Source of the DNA: Promicromonospora umidemergens
GTDB taxonomy: Bacteria > Actinomycetota > Actinomycetes > Actinomycetales > Cellulomonadaceae
Direction: 5' to 3'
Length of the DNA: 64,000 nt
Assembly (NCBI RefSeq): GCF_024171995.1
Contig: NZ_JAMTCT010000014.1
Location: 1 to 64,000 of the forward strand
Shown here: in pieces, positions 24,802 through 31,958 of the stretch
Position numbering within the stretch: the stretch's first letter is position 1
Layout of the letters: each line of letters opens with the position of its first letter
Notes under the pieces: generated by a model
Told to the model about the DNA's origin: nothing
The model's database searches: none
What the model saw: the letters and a program-made list of their open reading frames with translations, nothing else
Made by a program: the position numbers and the translations under genes

Positions 24802-26364
24802 TCAGTCGCGGAAGGTCTCGATCCGCGCGCCGAGCTCGATGAGGCGCTCGGCCAGCTGCTCGTAGCCCCGGGCGATGATGTCGACGTCGCGCAGCACCGA
24901 CGTCCCCGTGGAGGCGAGCATCCCGAGGAGGATGACGACGGCCGGGCGCAGGGCCGGGGGGCAGCTCACCTCGGCGCCGCGCCAGCGCGTCGGGCCGGTG
25001 ACCTGGAGCCGGTGGGCGTCCATGAGCTGCACGTCCGCGCCGAGACGGGTGAGGTCGGTGAGGTGGATGGCGCGGTTCTCGTAGACCCAGTCGTGGATGA
25101 GCGTGCTGCCGGTGGCCCGCGCCGCGATAACGGCGAAGAACGGCAGGTTGTCGATGTTCAGACCGGGGAACGGCATGGAGTGGATCTTGTCGATCGGGGC
25201 GCGCAGCTCGCTCGGGTGCACCGTGACGTCGACCAGCCGGGTGCGGCCGTTGTGCGCCAGGTATTCCGGGGTGATCGTGTGCTTCTGGCCCATCTCGGCG
25301 AGAGTGGCGAGCTCGATCTCCATGAACTCGATCGGCACCCGCGACACGGTGATCTCGGACCCGGTCACGATCCCGGCGGTCAGCAGGCTCATCGCCTCGA
25401 CCGGGTCCTCGGAGACCGTGTACTCGACGTCGGTCTCGAACCGGGTCCTCCCGTGCACGCGCAGCGTGGTGGTGCCGATGCCCTCGATGCGTACGCCCAG
25501 CAGCTCCAGGTAGAAGCACAGGTCCTGGACCATGTAGTTGGGGCTCGCGTTGCGGATGGTGGTCACGGCGTCGCGGCCGGCGGCAGCCATCAGCGCGTTC
25601 TCGGTGACGGTGTCGCCGCGTTCCGTGAGGACGATCGACAGGTCGCCGGTGCCGGGCGTGGCCGTCGCCTGGTAGTGCCCAGCGGTCGCGACGACGTCGA
25701 GCCCGAACGGGCGCAGCGCGATCATGTGCGGCTCGACGGTGCGCGTCCCGAGGTCGCAGCCCCCGGCGTACGGGAGCTCGAAATGCGGCTCGAGCCCGAG
25801 CAGCGGGCCGAAGAACATGATGATCGAACGGGTCCGGACCGCGGCGTCGACGTCGATGGCCGCCAGATCGAGCGACTCGGGGCGGACGATCTCGAGGTCG
25901 CGACCGTTCGGGGCCCACGTGGCGCGCACGCCGATGGAGCGCAGGACGTCGAGGATGCGGTCCACCTCGACGATCCGGGCGACGTTGCGCAGCACCGTGC
26001 GACCGTGGTTGAGGAGCGACGCGCACAGCAGCGCCACGGCGCCGTTCTTGGACGAGTTCACCTCGATCGTGCCCGAGAGCTGGTGCCCGCCCTCGATGCG
26101 AAGGTGGGTTCGCCTGGCGGCGCCGGCGGTGATGAGCTCTGAGTCGAGAGCGGCACTGATCCGGCCGATCATCTCAAGGCTGAGATTCTGTGCACCCTGC
26201 TCGATCCGGTGCACGGCGCTCTGGCTCGTGCTCAGCCTCTCGGCAAGCTGCGCCTGGGTGAGGCCACGGTGCTGACGCGCACCGCGAACCAAGGAACCTA
26301 CCTGTGCGGCGTCCACCACGGGAATCGATCCGGTGAGTGGGCGGTCGGGGCTAGCGATAGTCAC
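24802..26364 (-). CDS. murA: UDP-N-acetylglucosamine 1-carboxyvinyltransferase with N-terminal XRE domain
   Basis: 520-residue fusion. Residues ~22-78 are an XRE HTH (VRGARQHRGLTQAQLAERLSTSQSAVHRIEQG). From ~residue 85 a complete EPSP-synthase-fold MurA follows (LRIEGGHQLSGTIEVNSSKNGAVALLCASL). The first committed step of peptidoglycan synthesis transfers enolpyruvate from PEP to UDP-GlcNAc. The catalytic loop is AGGCDLGTRTVEPH; the Cys used by fosfomycin-sensitive MurA is present. The C-terminal Arg in MDAHRLQVTGPTRWRGAEV is in place. The HTH is a known actinobacterial arrangement for the second MurA-like paralogue, so this may not be the sole MurA. A dyad at 26375-26394, just upstream, could be its own operator. 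Confidence 0.9.
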   Translation of the reverse strand: MTIASPDRPLTGSIPVVDAAQVGSLVRGARQHRGLTQAQLAERLSTSQSAVHRIEQGAQNLSLEMIGRISAALDSELITAGAARRTHLRIEGGHQLSGTIEVNSSKNGAVALLCASLLNHGRTVLRNVARIVEVDRILDVLRSIGVRATWAPNGRDLEIVRPESLDLAAIDVDAAVRTRSIIMFFGPLLGLEPHFELPYAGGCDLGTRTVEPHMIALRPFGLDVVATAGHYQATATPGTGDLSIVLTERGDTVTENALMAAAGRDAVTTIRNASPNYMVQDLCFYLELLGVRIEGIGTTTLRVHGRTRFETDVEYTVSEDPVEAMSLLTAGIVTGSEITVSRVPIEFMEIELATLAEMGQKHTITPEYLAHNGRTRLVDVTVHPSELRAPIDKIHSMPFPGLNIDNLPFFAVIAARATGSTLIHDWVYENRAIHLTDLTRLGADVQLMDAHRLQVTGPTRWRGAEVSCPPALRPAVVILLGMLASTGTSVLRDVDIIARGYEQLAERLIELGARIETFRD

Positions 26365-26374
26365 AAGGACGACT

Positions 26375-26394
26375 GTAACTCATATGTGAGATAC
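26375..26394. promoter_or_regulatory. 20-bp dyad upstream of HTH-murA
   Basis: GTAACTCATATGTGAGATAC pairs GTAaCTCA with TGAGaTAC around a TATG centre (7 of 8 positions). It lies 11 bases upstream of the fusion gene's start, a position suited to autoregulation by its XRE domain. Confidence 0.45.
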
Positions 26395-26415
26395 GGCTAT
26401 CCATGGTTGCCGACG

Positions 26416-26964
26416 TCACAGGTCGAAGAGCGTGGGCTGCTCCAGGTAGACGCCCTCCGTCGCCAGCATGCGCAGCTTGGTGCGCGGGCCACCGCGGGCC
26501 GAGAACCCGCCGACTCGGCGGCCGGCCGCCAGCACGCGGTGGCACGGCACGATCGGCGGGAACGGGTTGCGGCCCATCGCCTGCCCGACCGCCTGGGCTG
26601 CTCCGGGTGCACCGAGCTCGGTCGCCACCTCGCCGTACGTGCGGGTCTCGCCCGGCGGGATGGCGCGCACCACCTCGTACACGCGGCGGTCGAAGTCCGG
26701 GACGGCGCTCATGTCCAGGTGGATCTCGGCGAGGTCCCCGACGCCGTCGTCGAGCAGGCGGGTCAGGGCCGTGACCGCCGCGGCAACAGGTGCCGGCGAC
26801 GCCTCGACGGAGCCCGGGTACCAGCCGCGCACGGCGCCACGGACCTGCTCGGCGCCGCCGTGGGGCAGTGCAGAGCCGACGATCTCCGCGTTCTCGTTCC
26901 AGACGAGCGCGCACTCACCGATCGCCGTCGGGATCACCGCGAACTCGAGCGTGTTGCGATCCAT
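26416..26964 (-). CDS. ogt: Methylated-DNA-protein-cysteine methyltransferase
   Basis: 182-residue suicide repair enzyme that removes O6-alkyl groups from guanine. The active site IVPCHRVLAAGRRVGGFS contains the acceptor Cys. The upstream helix TYGEVATELGAPGAAQAVGQAMGRNP is the DNA-binding HTH with the Arg finger region. ATG 26964 (MDRNTLEFAVIPT) fits the family; an in-frame ATG at 26988 would add eight residues. It is a single-gene unit downstream of the DUF4143 ATPase and upstream of murA on the same strand. Confidence 0.92.
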   Translation of the reverse strand: MDRNTLEFAVIPTAIGECALVWNENAEIVGSALPHGGAEQVRGAVRGWYPGSVEASPAPVAAAVTALTRLLDDGVGDLAEIHLDMSAVPDFDRRVYEVVRAIPPGETRTYGEVATELGAPGAAQAVGQAMGRNPFPPIVPCHRVLAAGRRVGGFSARGGPRTKLRMLATEGVYLEQPTLFDL

Positions 26965-27013
26965 GCGCCACACCATAGGCCGCACCACTGACGTTGGTCC
27001 GGACGGTCGTCGC

Positions 27014-28249
27014 TCAGTGCCAGATCGAGGCGATCGGCATGGCCCAGATGCGGTCCCCCATGGGGTATGTCGTGTCGCCGGTGTGGAAGACGACTCCCCG
27101 CTTGAACGAGCTGCCGAGGGAATCTCGTAGCCATTCGAGATGGCGCGCGGCCTGGGGCTTCACCGCGTTCGCGGCCTTGATCTCGATACCGACGACAGTT
27201 CCCCCTCGGCCTTCGAGGAGGAGGTCGATCTCGTGACGCCCGTCTGAGTCCCTGAGATGGAAAGCGTCGACGCGGGGGTGGCTCAGGGCCACTAGCGGGA
27301 GAATCTGTGCTGCGACAAATGTGTCGATGGCTCGCCCAAGAAGGTCTCCGCTCGACAAGATGGTGCTCTTGTCGGCCCTGATCAGGCTTGTCGCGAGACC
27401 GGTGTCGGCGACGTAGAGCTTTGGAGTTCTGACGAGCCGCTTGAGACGGTTCGAACTCCATGCCGGGACTCGCTCGATGATGCGAAGGTCGTCGAGCAGG
27501 TCGAGATAGACGTTGACGGTCCGACCATCTATCCCGGCTGCTTCCGTCAAGGTCCTGTTCTGTGGGACACCGGCGGTTGACAGTGCGACGGCATGGAGCA
27601 ACGCGGAGAGGCGATCTGGCGAACGCACGTCAGCGAGGGCCGCTACGTCTCGGTGCACCAGCTGGTCGACATATCCGGGGTACCAGGCGTCACGAGCGCG
27701 TTCGGTGAGACGGAACGCCTCGGGAAACCCGCCCTGGATCGCGTACGTGATGTAGTCGACGATCGTCGGCGCGGATCGAAGCGTGGCTGGTGACGGGTCC
27801 TCGTCGCCAAAGAGTCGCTGGAGAAAGTTCGCGGCGTTCGGCGAAGCTTCGATCTCGCCGCGGGCGAGACTGTGCATTCGAAATGGGATCACGCGCCCGG
27901 TCCCCGGCCAGACGGCTCCGGTCCGGCGAGCGCGCACGCTGCCGGTTATCAGGAACCGTCCGCCTCCAGAACCTGAGTCGACGGCCCGCTTGATTGCGGC
28001 GAGCGACTCCGGGACCTCCTGCCACTCGTCGATCAGGGTAGGTAGGTCCTGAGCAGCGAGCAGGGCATCCGGGGCTGCTGCGAACGCCCGAGCACGCTGC
28101 TCGTCGTCCAGGCGCAGGATCGATGACGCGCGGCGGGCGGCCGTCGTGGTCTTGCCGCACGCTCGGGGGCCGGTGAGCATCACTGCTGCCAGTTCGGGGA
28201 ACACGTCATCGAGCAGCGAGTCGACATATCGTTCCACGTAGGCTGCCAC
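27014..28249 (-). CDS. AAA ATPase with DUF4143
   Basis: 411-residue protein of the widespread AAA+DUF4143 family of unknown physiological role. Walker A TGPRACGKTTTAAR, Walker B LPTLIDEWQEVP, sensor FLITGSVRA. Then the linker helices LVHRDVAALADVRSPDRLSALLHAVA and a winged-helix-like TLTEAAGIDGRTVNVYLDLLDDLRIIERVPAW. The C-terminal DUF4143 nuclease-like fold contains LYVADTGLA, HEIDLLLEGRGGTVVGIEIKAA (Glu/Asp-x-Lys pattern of PD-(D/E)XK proteins). All motifs are intact, unlike the related ATPase at 37434. Four 23-bp repeats lie 10 bases upstream of its start. Confidence 0.88.
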   Translation of the reverse strand: MAAYVERYVDSLLDDVFPELAAVMLTGPRACGKTTTAARRASSILRLDDEQRARAFAAAPDALLAAQDLPTLIDEWQEVPESLAAIKRAVDSGSGGGRFLITGSVRARRTGAVWPGTGRVIPFRMHSLARGEIEASPNAANFLQRLFGDEDPSPATLRSAPTIVDYITYAIQGGFPEAFRLTERARDAWYPGYVDQLVHRDVAALADVRSPDRLSALLHAVALSTAGVPQNRTLTEAAGIDGRTVNVYLDLLDDLRIIERVPAWSSNRLKRLVRTPKLYVADTGLATSLIRADKSTILSSGDLLGRAIDTFVAAQILPLVALSHPRVDAFHLRDSDGRHEIDLLLEGRGGTVVGIEIKAANAVKPQAARHLEWLRDSLGSSFKRGVVFHTGDTTYPMGDRIWAMPIASIWH

Positions 28250-28258
28250 AGGGCCCCT

Positions 28259-28346
28259 TGATGTAGTTCCTGCACGGGTACTAATGCAGTTCTAGCACGC
28301 CCCCTGATGTAGTTCTAGCGCAGCCTCCAATGCCGATCCGGCACAG
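28259..28346 (-). repeat. Four tandem 23-bp-period repeats upstream of the DUF4143 ATPase
   Basis: Units start at 28259, 28282, 28305 and 28328, exactly 23 bases apart. The first 19 bases of each are conserved (TGATGTAGTTCTAGCACG-like); the fourth is degenerate (CAATGCCGATCCGGCACAG). They directly precede the ATPase gene, so they may be an operator array or promoter-embedded repeats. Confidence 0.75.
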
Positions 28347-28356
28347 CGTCCCCCGG

Positions 28357-28617
28357 TCAGCCGGCGGCCCAGCGGGCCGCGAGGCCGCTCGCCTTCTCCG
28401 TCGCGTCGGGACCGCTGCTCGCGGACGCCGCGAGGTCGCCGGCCGCGGCCAGGCCTGCCGCGAAACCCACGGCGTACGTGGTGACCGGCGCGGCGGGCCG
28501 GGCGACGGCGTGCGCGGCGTCGCGGGCCAGGTCGAGCACCGCCGGGACGTCGATGGTGCCAGGGGGAAGGTCCAGCTCGGCCTCCAGGGCTTCTACCCAG
28601 CTGTCGAGGTCTGTCAT
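28357..28617 (-). CDS. DUF6457 protein, molybdenum-cofactor-associated
   Basis: 86-residue protein from ATG 28617 (MTDLDSWVEALEAELDLPPG). The family, recalled as DUF6457, is short, acidic at the N-terminus, and has the helix IDVPAVLDLARDAAHAVARPAAPVTTYAVGFAAGLAAAGD. It is regularly found next to or fused with MobA. Its start overlaps the mobA stop (ATGA). Role unknown. Confidence 0.75.
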   Translation of the reverse strand: MTDLDSWVEALEAELDLPPGTIDVPAVLDLARDAAHAVARPAAPVTTYAVGFAAGLAAAGDLAASASSGPDATEKASGLAARWAAG

Positions 28618-29258
28618 CTCGGGTCCTTTCGGTGGTCGTCGTCGGTCGTGGCGCCCAGCCGGGCCGCGTCGGCCGGGGTGTCGATGTCGTCGCTCCAGCC
28701 TGTCTGGTCCGGCACCTGCGTGCAGCGCAGTCCGGCGACCAGCCGCTTCATCGGGGCGCCGTCCGCCTCGATCCCACTGAGGGCGACGTCGAGTGTCGCG
28801 CGCCGGTACAGCCCGACCAGCCACTGGGGCCGGCCGTCGCGCACCAGGTAGGCGCCGTCGACGGGTTCACGTGAAACCGCCTGCTCCAGGAGCGCGACCG
28901 CCCCGGCGGCGTGCGGCACGTCCACCGCCAGGAGCAGCACCCAGGGCGTGCTCCGGGTAGGCAGGGCGCGCAGCCCTGCGGCCAGGCCCGCGACGGGCCC
29001 GCCGAACGGCGGATCCTCCTGCGTGAGCACGATCCGCGATCCGGCACCGCCCGTAGTGGCCCCCGGCAGCACCCCCGCGAGCTCGGGCGGGCCCACGGCC
29101 ACGACCGTCCGGGCGCGCTCGCTCGCGGCGAGCGCCCGGTCGAGGAGCCGCGCGCCGTCGACGACGAGGCTCGCCTTGGACGCGCCGCCGAGGCGGGTGG
29201 CTCGGCCACCGGCCAGCACCACGGCGTCGTACTCGACCCGGGGTGGCGGTCCCGTCAT
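28614..29258 (-). CDS. mobA: Molybdenum cofactor guanylyltransferase-like protein
   Basis: 214-residue nucleotidyltransferase that adds GMP to molybdopterin. Starts at ATG 29258, overlapping the moeA stop. The nucleotide-binding signature is VVLAGGRATRLGGASKASLVVDG. The second conserved block is DPPFGGPVAGLAAGLRAL, and the metal-binding Asp lies in VLLLAVDVPHAAG. The C-terminal QVPDQTGWSDDIDTPADAARL is typical of MobA. It would supply bis-MGD for the nitrate reductase encoded at 33350, two kilobases away. Confidence 0.88.
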   Translation of the reverse strand: MTGPPPRVEYDAVVLAGGRATRLGGASKASLVVDGARLLDRALAASERARTVVAVGPPELAGVLPGATTGGAGSRIVLTQEDPPFGGPVAGLAAGLRALPTRSTPWVLLLAVDVPHAAGAVALLEQAVSREPVDGAYLVRDGRPQWLVGLYRRATLDVALSGIEADGAPMKRLVAGLRCTQVPDQTGWSDDIDTPADAARLGATTDDDHRKDPR

Positions 29259-30565
29259 CGCAGCATCAGCACCTGGACGGGGTCGCCGATGCGCACCTTC
29301 TCCACGTCGGGCGGGACGAGAGCAAGGCCGTCGGCGGCGGCGAGCGCGGACAGCGCGTGGCCGGAACCGGCGGGCACGACGCCGGCTGCGCTCGCCGTGG
29401 TGCTGTCGGCCGCACCGTCGTCGGGGAACGGGACGAGCCGGACCGGGACGACGCGTAACCGCCCGGGCGAGCCGGACCAGCTGGCGGCGGCGGTAAGGGT
29501 CGGGCGGCGGCGCCCCGAGCCCTGCTCGCCCCGGAGCCGGTCGATCGCCGGGTGCGCGAACAGCTCGAACGACGCGTACGCCCCCACCGGGTTGCCCGGC
29601 AGCGCCAGCCACGGCACACCGCGCCAGCGGGCCAGGGCCTGGGGCTTGCCGGGGGACATCGCGACGGTGGCGACGTCGACGTCGGACACGCCTGGGCCGC
29701 CCGCCGAACCCAAACCCGGCGCCGCCAGGGCCTCCCGCACCACGTCCGCCGCACCCGCGGAGACGCCGCCGGCCGTCACGATCAGGTCGGCTCCCGACCG
29801 CCCGGTACCGCCGGCCGAGCGCACGGCTTCGTCGAGCGCGGCCCGGAGCGCCGCCAGATCGTCGGGCACCGGCCCGAGCCGGACGACGTCGGCGCCGGAC
29901 GCACGGGCCGCCGCCGCGAGCATCGGCCCGTTGGAGTCGGTGATCTGCCCCGGCCCGAGCGCTTGACCGGCCGGCACCAGCTCGGACCCGGTGGAAAGAA
30001 CGACGACCAGCGGCCGGCGTCGGACCGGAACGCGCACCGCACCCGACGCCGCCAGGGCGCTCACGAGCGCTGCCGTCACCTCCGTCCCGGCGTGCGCGAG
30101 AAGGTCCCCCTCGCGTACGTCCTCACCCCTGCACCGGATGTGCGCCCGGGGCCGCCGGGCGAGCGTCACCGACGACTCCGCCCGGGGCACGCCCGCGACG
30201 AACCGGCCGGTCGAGGTGTGCTCAACGGGCACCACAGCGTCCGCACCGGACGGGAGCGGGGCACCGGTCATGATCCGCACGGCCTGCCCCGGCCCGACCG
30301 CGGCCAGGCCGCTCCCGCCTGCCGTCACGTCGCCCGTCACCTCGAGGGTGACCGGGCTGCCGTCGTGCGGCAGGTCCGCCAGCCGCACGGCATACCCGTC
30401 CATCGCCGCGCCGTCGAAGGGCGGGACGGAGGTCGCGGCGTACTGGTCCTCGGCAAGGACCGAGCCGAGTGCGCTCTCGAGGTCCGTCTCCACCGCCGGC
30501 AGCGGCGTGACCAGGGCGAGCGCGTGCTCGACATGCTCGGTGACGCTGCGCGCCTGCGGCTCCAT
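29255..30565 (-). CDS. moeA: Molybdopterin molybdenumtransferase
   Basis: 436-residue MoeA, which inserts molybdate into adenylylated molybdopterin. Family blocks in order: ATSVPPFDGAAMDGYAVRLADL, VRIMTGAPLPSGADAVVPVEHT, RGEDVREGDLLAHAGTEV, VVVLSTGSELVPAGQALGPGQITDSNGPMLAAAARASGADV, LIVTAGGVSAGAADVVREAL, then the ALPGNPVGAYASFELF motif and a C-terminal domain IV (PDVEKVRIGDPVQVLMLR). Each quoted block is a separate portion of the chain. ATG 30565 fits the usual N-terminus; ATG 30577 is possible. First gene of moeA-mobA-DUF6457, divergent from a VOC gene. Confidence 0.92.
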   Translation of the reverse strand: MEPQARSVTEHVEHALALVTPLPAVETDLESALGSVLAEDQYAATSVPPFDGAAMDGYAVRLADLPHDGSPVTLEVTGDVTAGGSGLAAVGPGQAVRIMTGAPLPSGADAVVPVEHTSTGRFVAGVPRAESSVTLARRPRAHIRCRGEDVREGDLLAHAGTEVTAALVSALAASGAVRVPVRRRPLVVVLSTGSELVPAGQALGPGQITDSNGPMLAAAARASGADVVRLGPVPDDLAALRAALDEAVRSAGGTGRSGADLIVTAGGVSAGAADVVREALAAPGLGSAGGPGVSDVDVATVAMSPGKPQALARWRGVPWLALPGNPVGAYASFELFAHPAIDRLRGEQGSGRRRPTLTAAASWSGSPGRLRVVPVRLVPFPDDGAADSTTASAAGVVPAGSGHALSALAAADGLALVPPDVEKVRIGDPVQVLMLR

Positions 30566-30655
30566 GGGTCCGACCATAGGACAGTGGGAGGCGGCAGTCG
30601 TCCCCGAGCCCGCACAGCCTGCCGTCGCGCACGGTGAGCAGCGATAATCTCGCGC

Positions 30656-31045
30656 ATGCGCCTCCACCACGTCCAGGTCGCCTGCCCGCGCGACGGCGAG
30701 GACCTCGCCCGCCGCTTCTACGGGGACGGCCTCGGCCTGACCGAGGTCCCCAAGCCCGAGGCGCTCGCCGGTCGCGGCGGCTGCTGGTTCCGGGACTTCG
30801 ACGAGGACGGCCGCACGATCGCCGAGATTCACGTCGGCGTGGAGGAGCCGTTCGCACCCGCCCGCAAGGCACACCCGGCCCTCGTGGCCGACGACGTAGC
30901 GCACCTCGAGTCCGTCGGCGCCCGCCTCGTGGGCCTCGGGTTCGAGGTCACGTGGAAGGACCGCCACACCTTCGACGGCTACGAGCGCTTCCACGCGTTC
31001 GACGGTGCGGGCAACCGCGTGGAGGTCCTCACGCCGGTCGGGTGA
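30656..31045 (+). CDS. VOC-fold glyoxalase/dioxygenase family protein
   Basis: 129-residue single-unit VOC protein. It begins MRLHHVQVACPRDGEDLARRFYGDGLGL, has metal-ligand candidates His5, the Glu in AEIHVGVEE and His/Glu near the C-terminus (ERFHAFDGAGNRVEVLTPVG). The substrate cannot be predicted; many such proteins are uncharacterised lactoylglutathione-lyase-like enzymes. Divergent from moeA with a ~90-base shared promoter region. Its 3' end overlaps, on the opposite strand, the remnant of a Fic toxin gene. Confidence 0.85.
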   Translation: MRLHHVQVACPRDGEDLARRFYGDGLGLTEVPKPEALAGRGGCWFRDFDEDGRTIAEIHVGVEEPFAPARKAHPALVADDVAHLESVGARLVGLGFEVTWKDRHTFDGYERFHAFDGAGNRVEVLTPVG

Positions 31046-31175
31046 CGCTCAAGGCAGCGCGTGCGAAGGTGAGGTCCGACTCGGCGGCGTTCAGGCCACT
31101 CGGAGACGTGGCGCCGACGAGGTTGCGTAGGATCCCGGTGGGCTGGTCGACGTAGGGATCGTGGAACTCACTCAA
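31029..31175 (-). pseudogene. Truncated Fic toxin gene, N-terminal remnant
   Basis: A TTG at 31175, overlapping the stop of the antitoxin gene, opens a 48-codon frame. It reads EFHDPYVDQPTGILRNLVG and then SGLNAAESDLTFARAA before running into unrelated sequence and a stop at 31029. This matches the N-terminus of Fic/cell-filamentation proteins (DPY--P-TGVLRN-LG and AE-DLT-ARL). The whole HPFxxGNGR catalytic core is missing. The toxin was probably lost by deletion reaching the VOC gene. Confidence 0.7.
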
Positions 31176-31698
31176 TGCCGTAGCGCGCCCGTGTGATGCG
31201 GACGAGCTCGTCCTCGTCGATCTTGCCGCTCACGAAGGCGACGGCGTCCGAGCGCGCAGCGTCTGTGACCGGGAGACCCTCCATTTTGTTGCTGTGCATC
31301 GCCTCTTCGACGATCCGCAACCGTTCAGCTCGTTGCATGGTTCGAAAAGCGATGACGTCGATCATCGCCACGCGTCGGTACGAGTTGACCTTCGTGAACG
31401 GGATCTGACCGGACTCAAGCAATTTGACGAGTGTCGGGCGGGAAACCCCAAGTATGTCCGCGGCTTCCTGGGTGGAGAGCATGCGTGCGTGATCCATGAG
31501 CGTGACCGAACTGCCAGTCCGCAGGGACCTGGTCGCGGAGTCGAGCAGCCTGCGCAGCTGTTCCGGAAGATCGACGGCCTCGCCGCTCTCCGTGTGGAGC
31601 GATAGGTGGCCAGGCTCGGAGAGGAGCTCGCCGATCTGGGTCAGTGCCTCCAGATCATCCACGGACGGCGTGATCGTGTTCTCATCGATCGTCGACAT
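31168..31698 (-). CDS. HTH-VbhA-like Fic antitoxin, orphaned
   Basis: 176-residue two-domain antitoxin. Residues ~73-112 are an excisionase-type HTH (MLSTQEAADILGVSRPTLVKLLESGQIPF). Residues ~125-176 resemble the antitoxin VbhA, with the class I Fic-inhibitory motif (S/T)xxxE(G/N) as S136-NKM-E140-G141, followed by DAARSDAVAFVSGKIDEDELV. The inhibitory Glu of this motif normally blocks the ATP site of the partner Fic toxin. ATG 31698 is preferred over an earlier frame start because it has GGTG upstream and matches a compact N-terminus. The partner toxin survives only as a fragment immediately downstream. Two direct AGTCGAAA repeats upstream may be its autoregulatory site. Confidence 0.8.
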   Translation of the reverse strand: MSTIDENTITPSVDDLEALTQIGELLSEPGHLSLHTESGEAVDLPEQLRRLLDSATRSLRTGSSVTLMDHARMLSTQEAADILGVSRPTLVKLLESGQIPFTKVNSYRRVAMIDVIAFRTMQRAERLRIVEEAMHSNKMEGLPVTDAARSDAVAFVSGKIDEDELVRITRARYGIE

Positions 31699-31710
31699 GA
31701 CACCACCGTA

Positions 31711-31727
31711 AGTCGAAAAAGTCGAAA
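31711..31727. promoter_or_regulatory. Direct repeat upstream of the Fic antitoxin
   Basis: AGTCGAAA occurs at 31711-31718 and 31720-31727, a 9-base period, within 30 bases of the antitoxin start. A candidate HTH-binding site. The remaining stretch to 31958 contains no gene and holds the narK promoter. Confidence 0.4.
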
Positions 31728-31958
31728 CTGCTAGACGTGGCAAGTCCTCGGCTGGGTGGCGGGGCAACCTCTCACACCGCGAAGTGGCGCCCTGTGCGTT
31801 CTTCCTTACGGTCGATTAACTGCTCTTTGTCAGGCGATGAAACACCGCCTCCCTAGGTTCATGGCGTCGGTCCGACGTCGGGCCGGTCCCGGACACGGCA
31901 CCTGTCGTTCCGGGCGCGCCCGGCGTCGTCGGGCATACGCCCATGCAGGGAGGACGAC

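Noticed and set aside
22948-26142. A 1064-codon open frame on the plus strand
   Set aside because: It is antisense to the helicase and HTH-MurA genes, which carry full motif sets. Its composition (Arg/Gly/Val/His-rich) is a GC-codon shadow.
28259-28346. CRISPR array
   Set aside because: Only four 19-base units with 4-base gaps; no spacers and no cas genes.
31810-31855. GlnR box upstream of narK
   Set aside because: ATTAAC and TGAAAC half-sites are present but their spacing (17 bases between) does not match the expected n6 arrangement.
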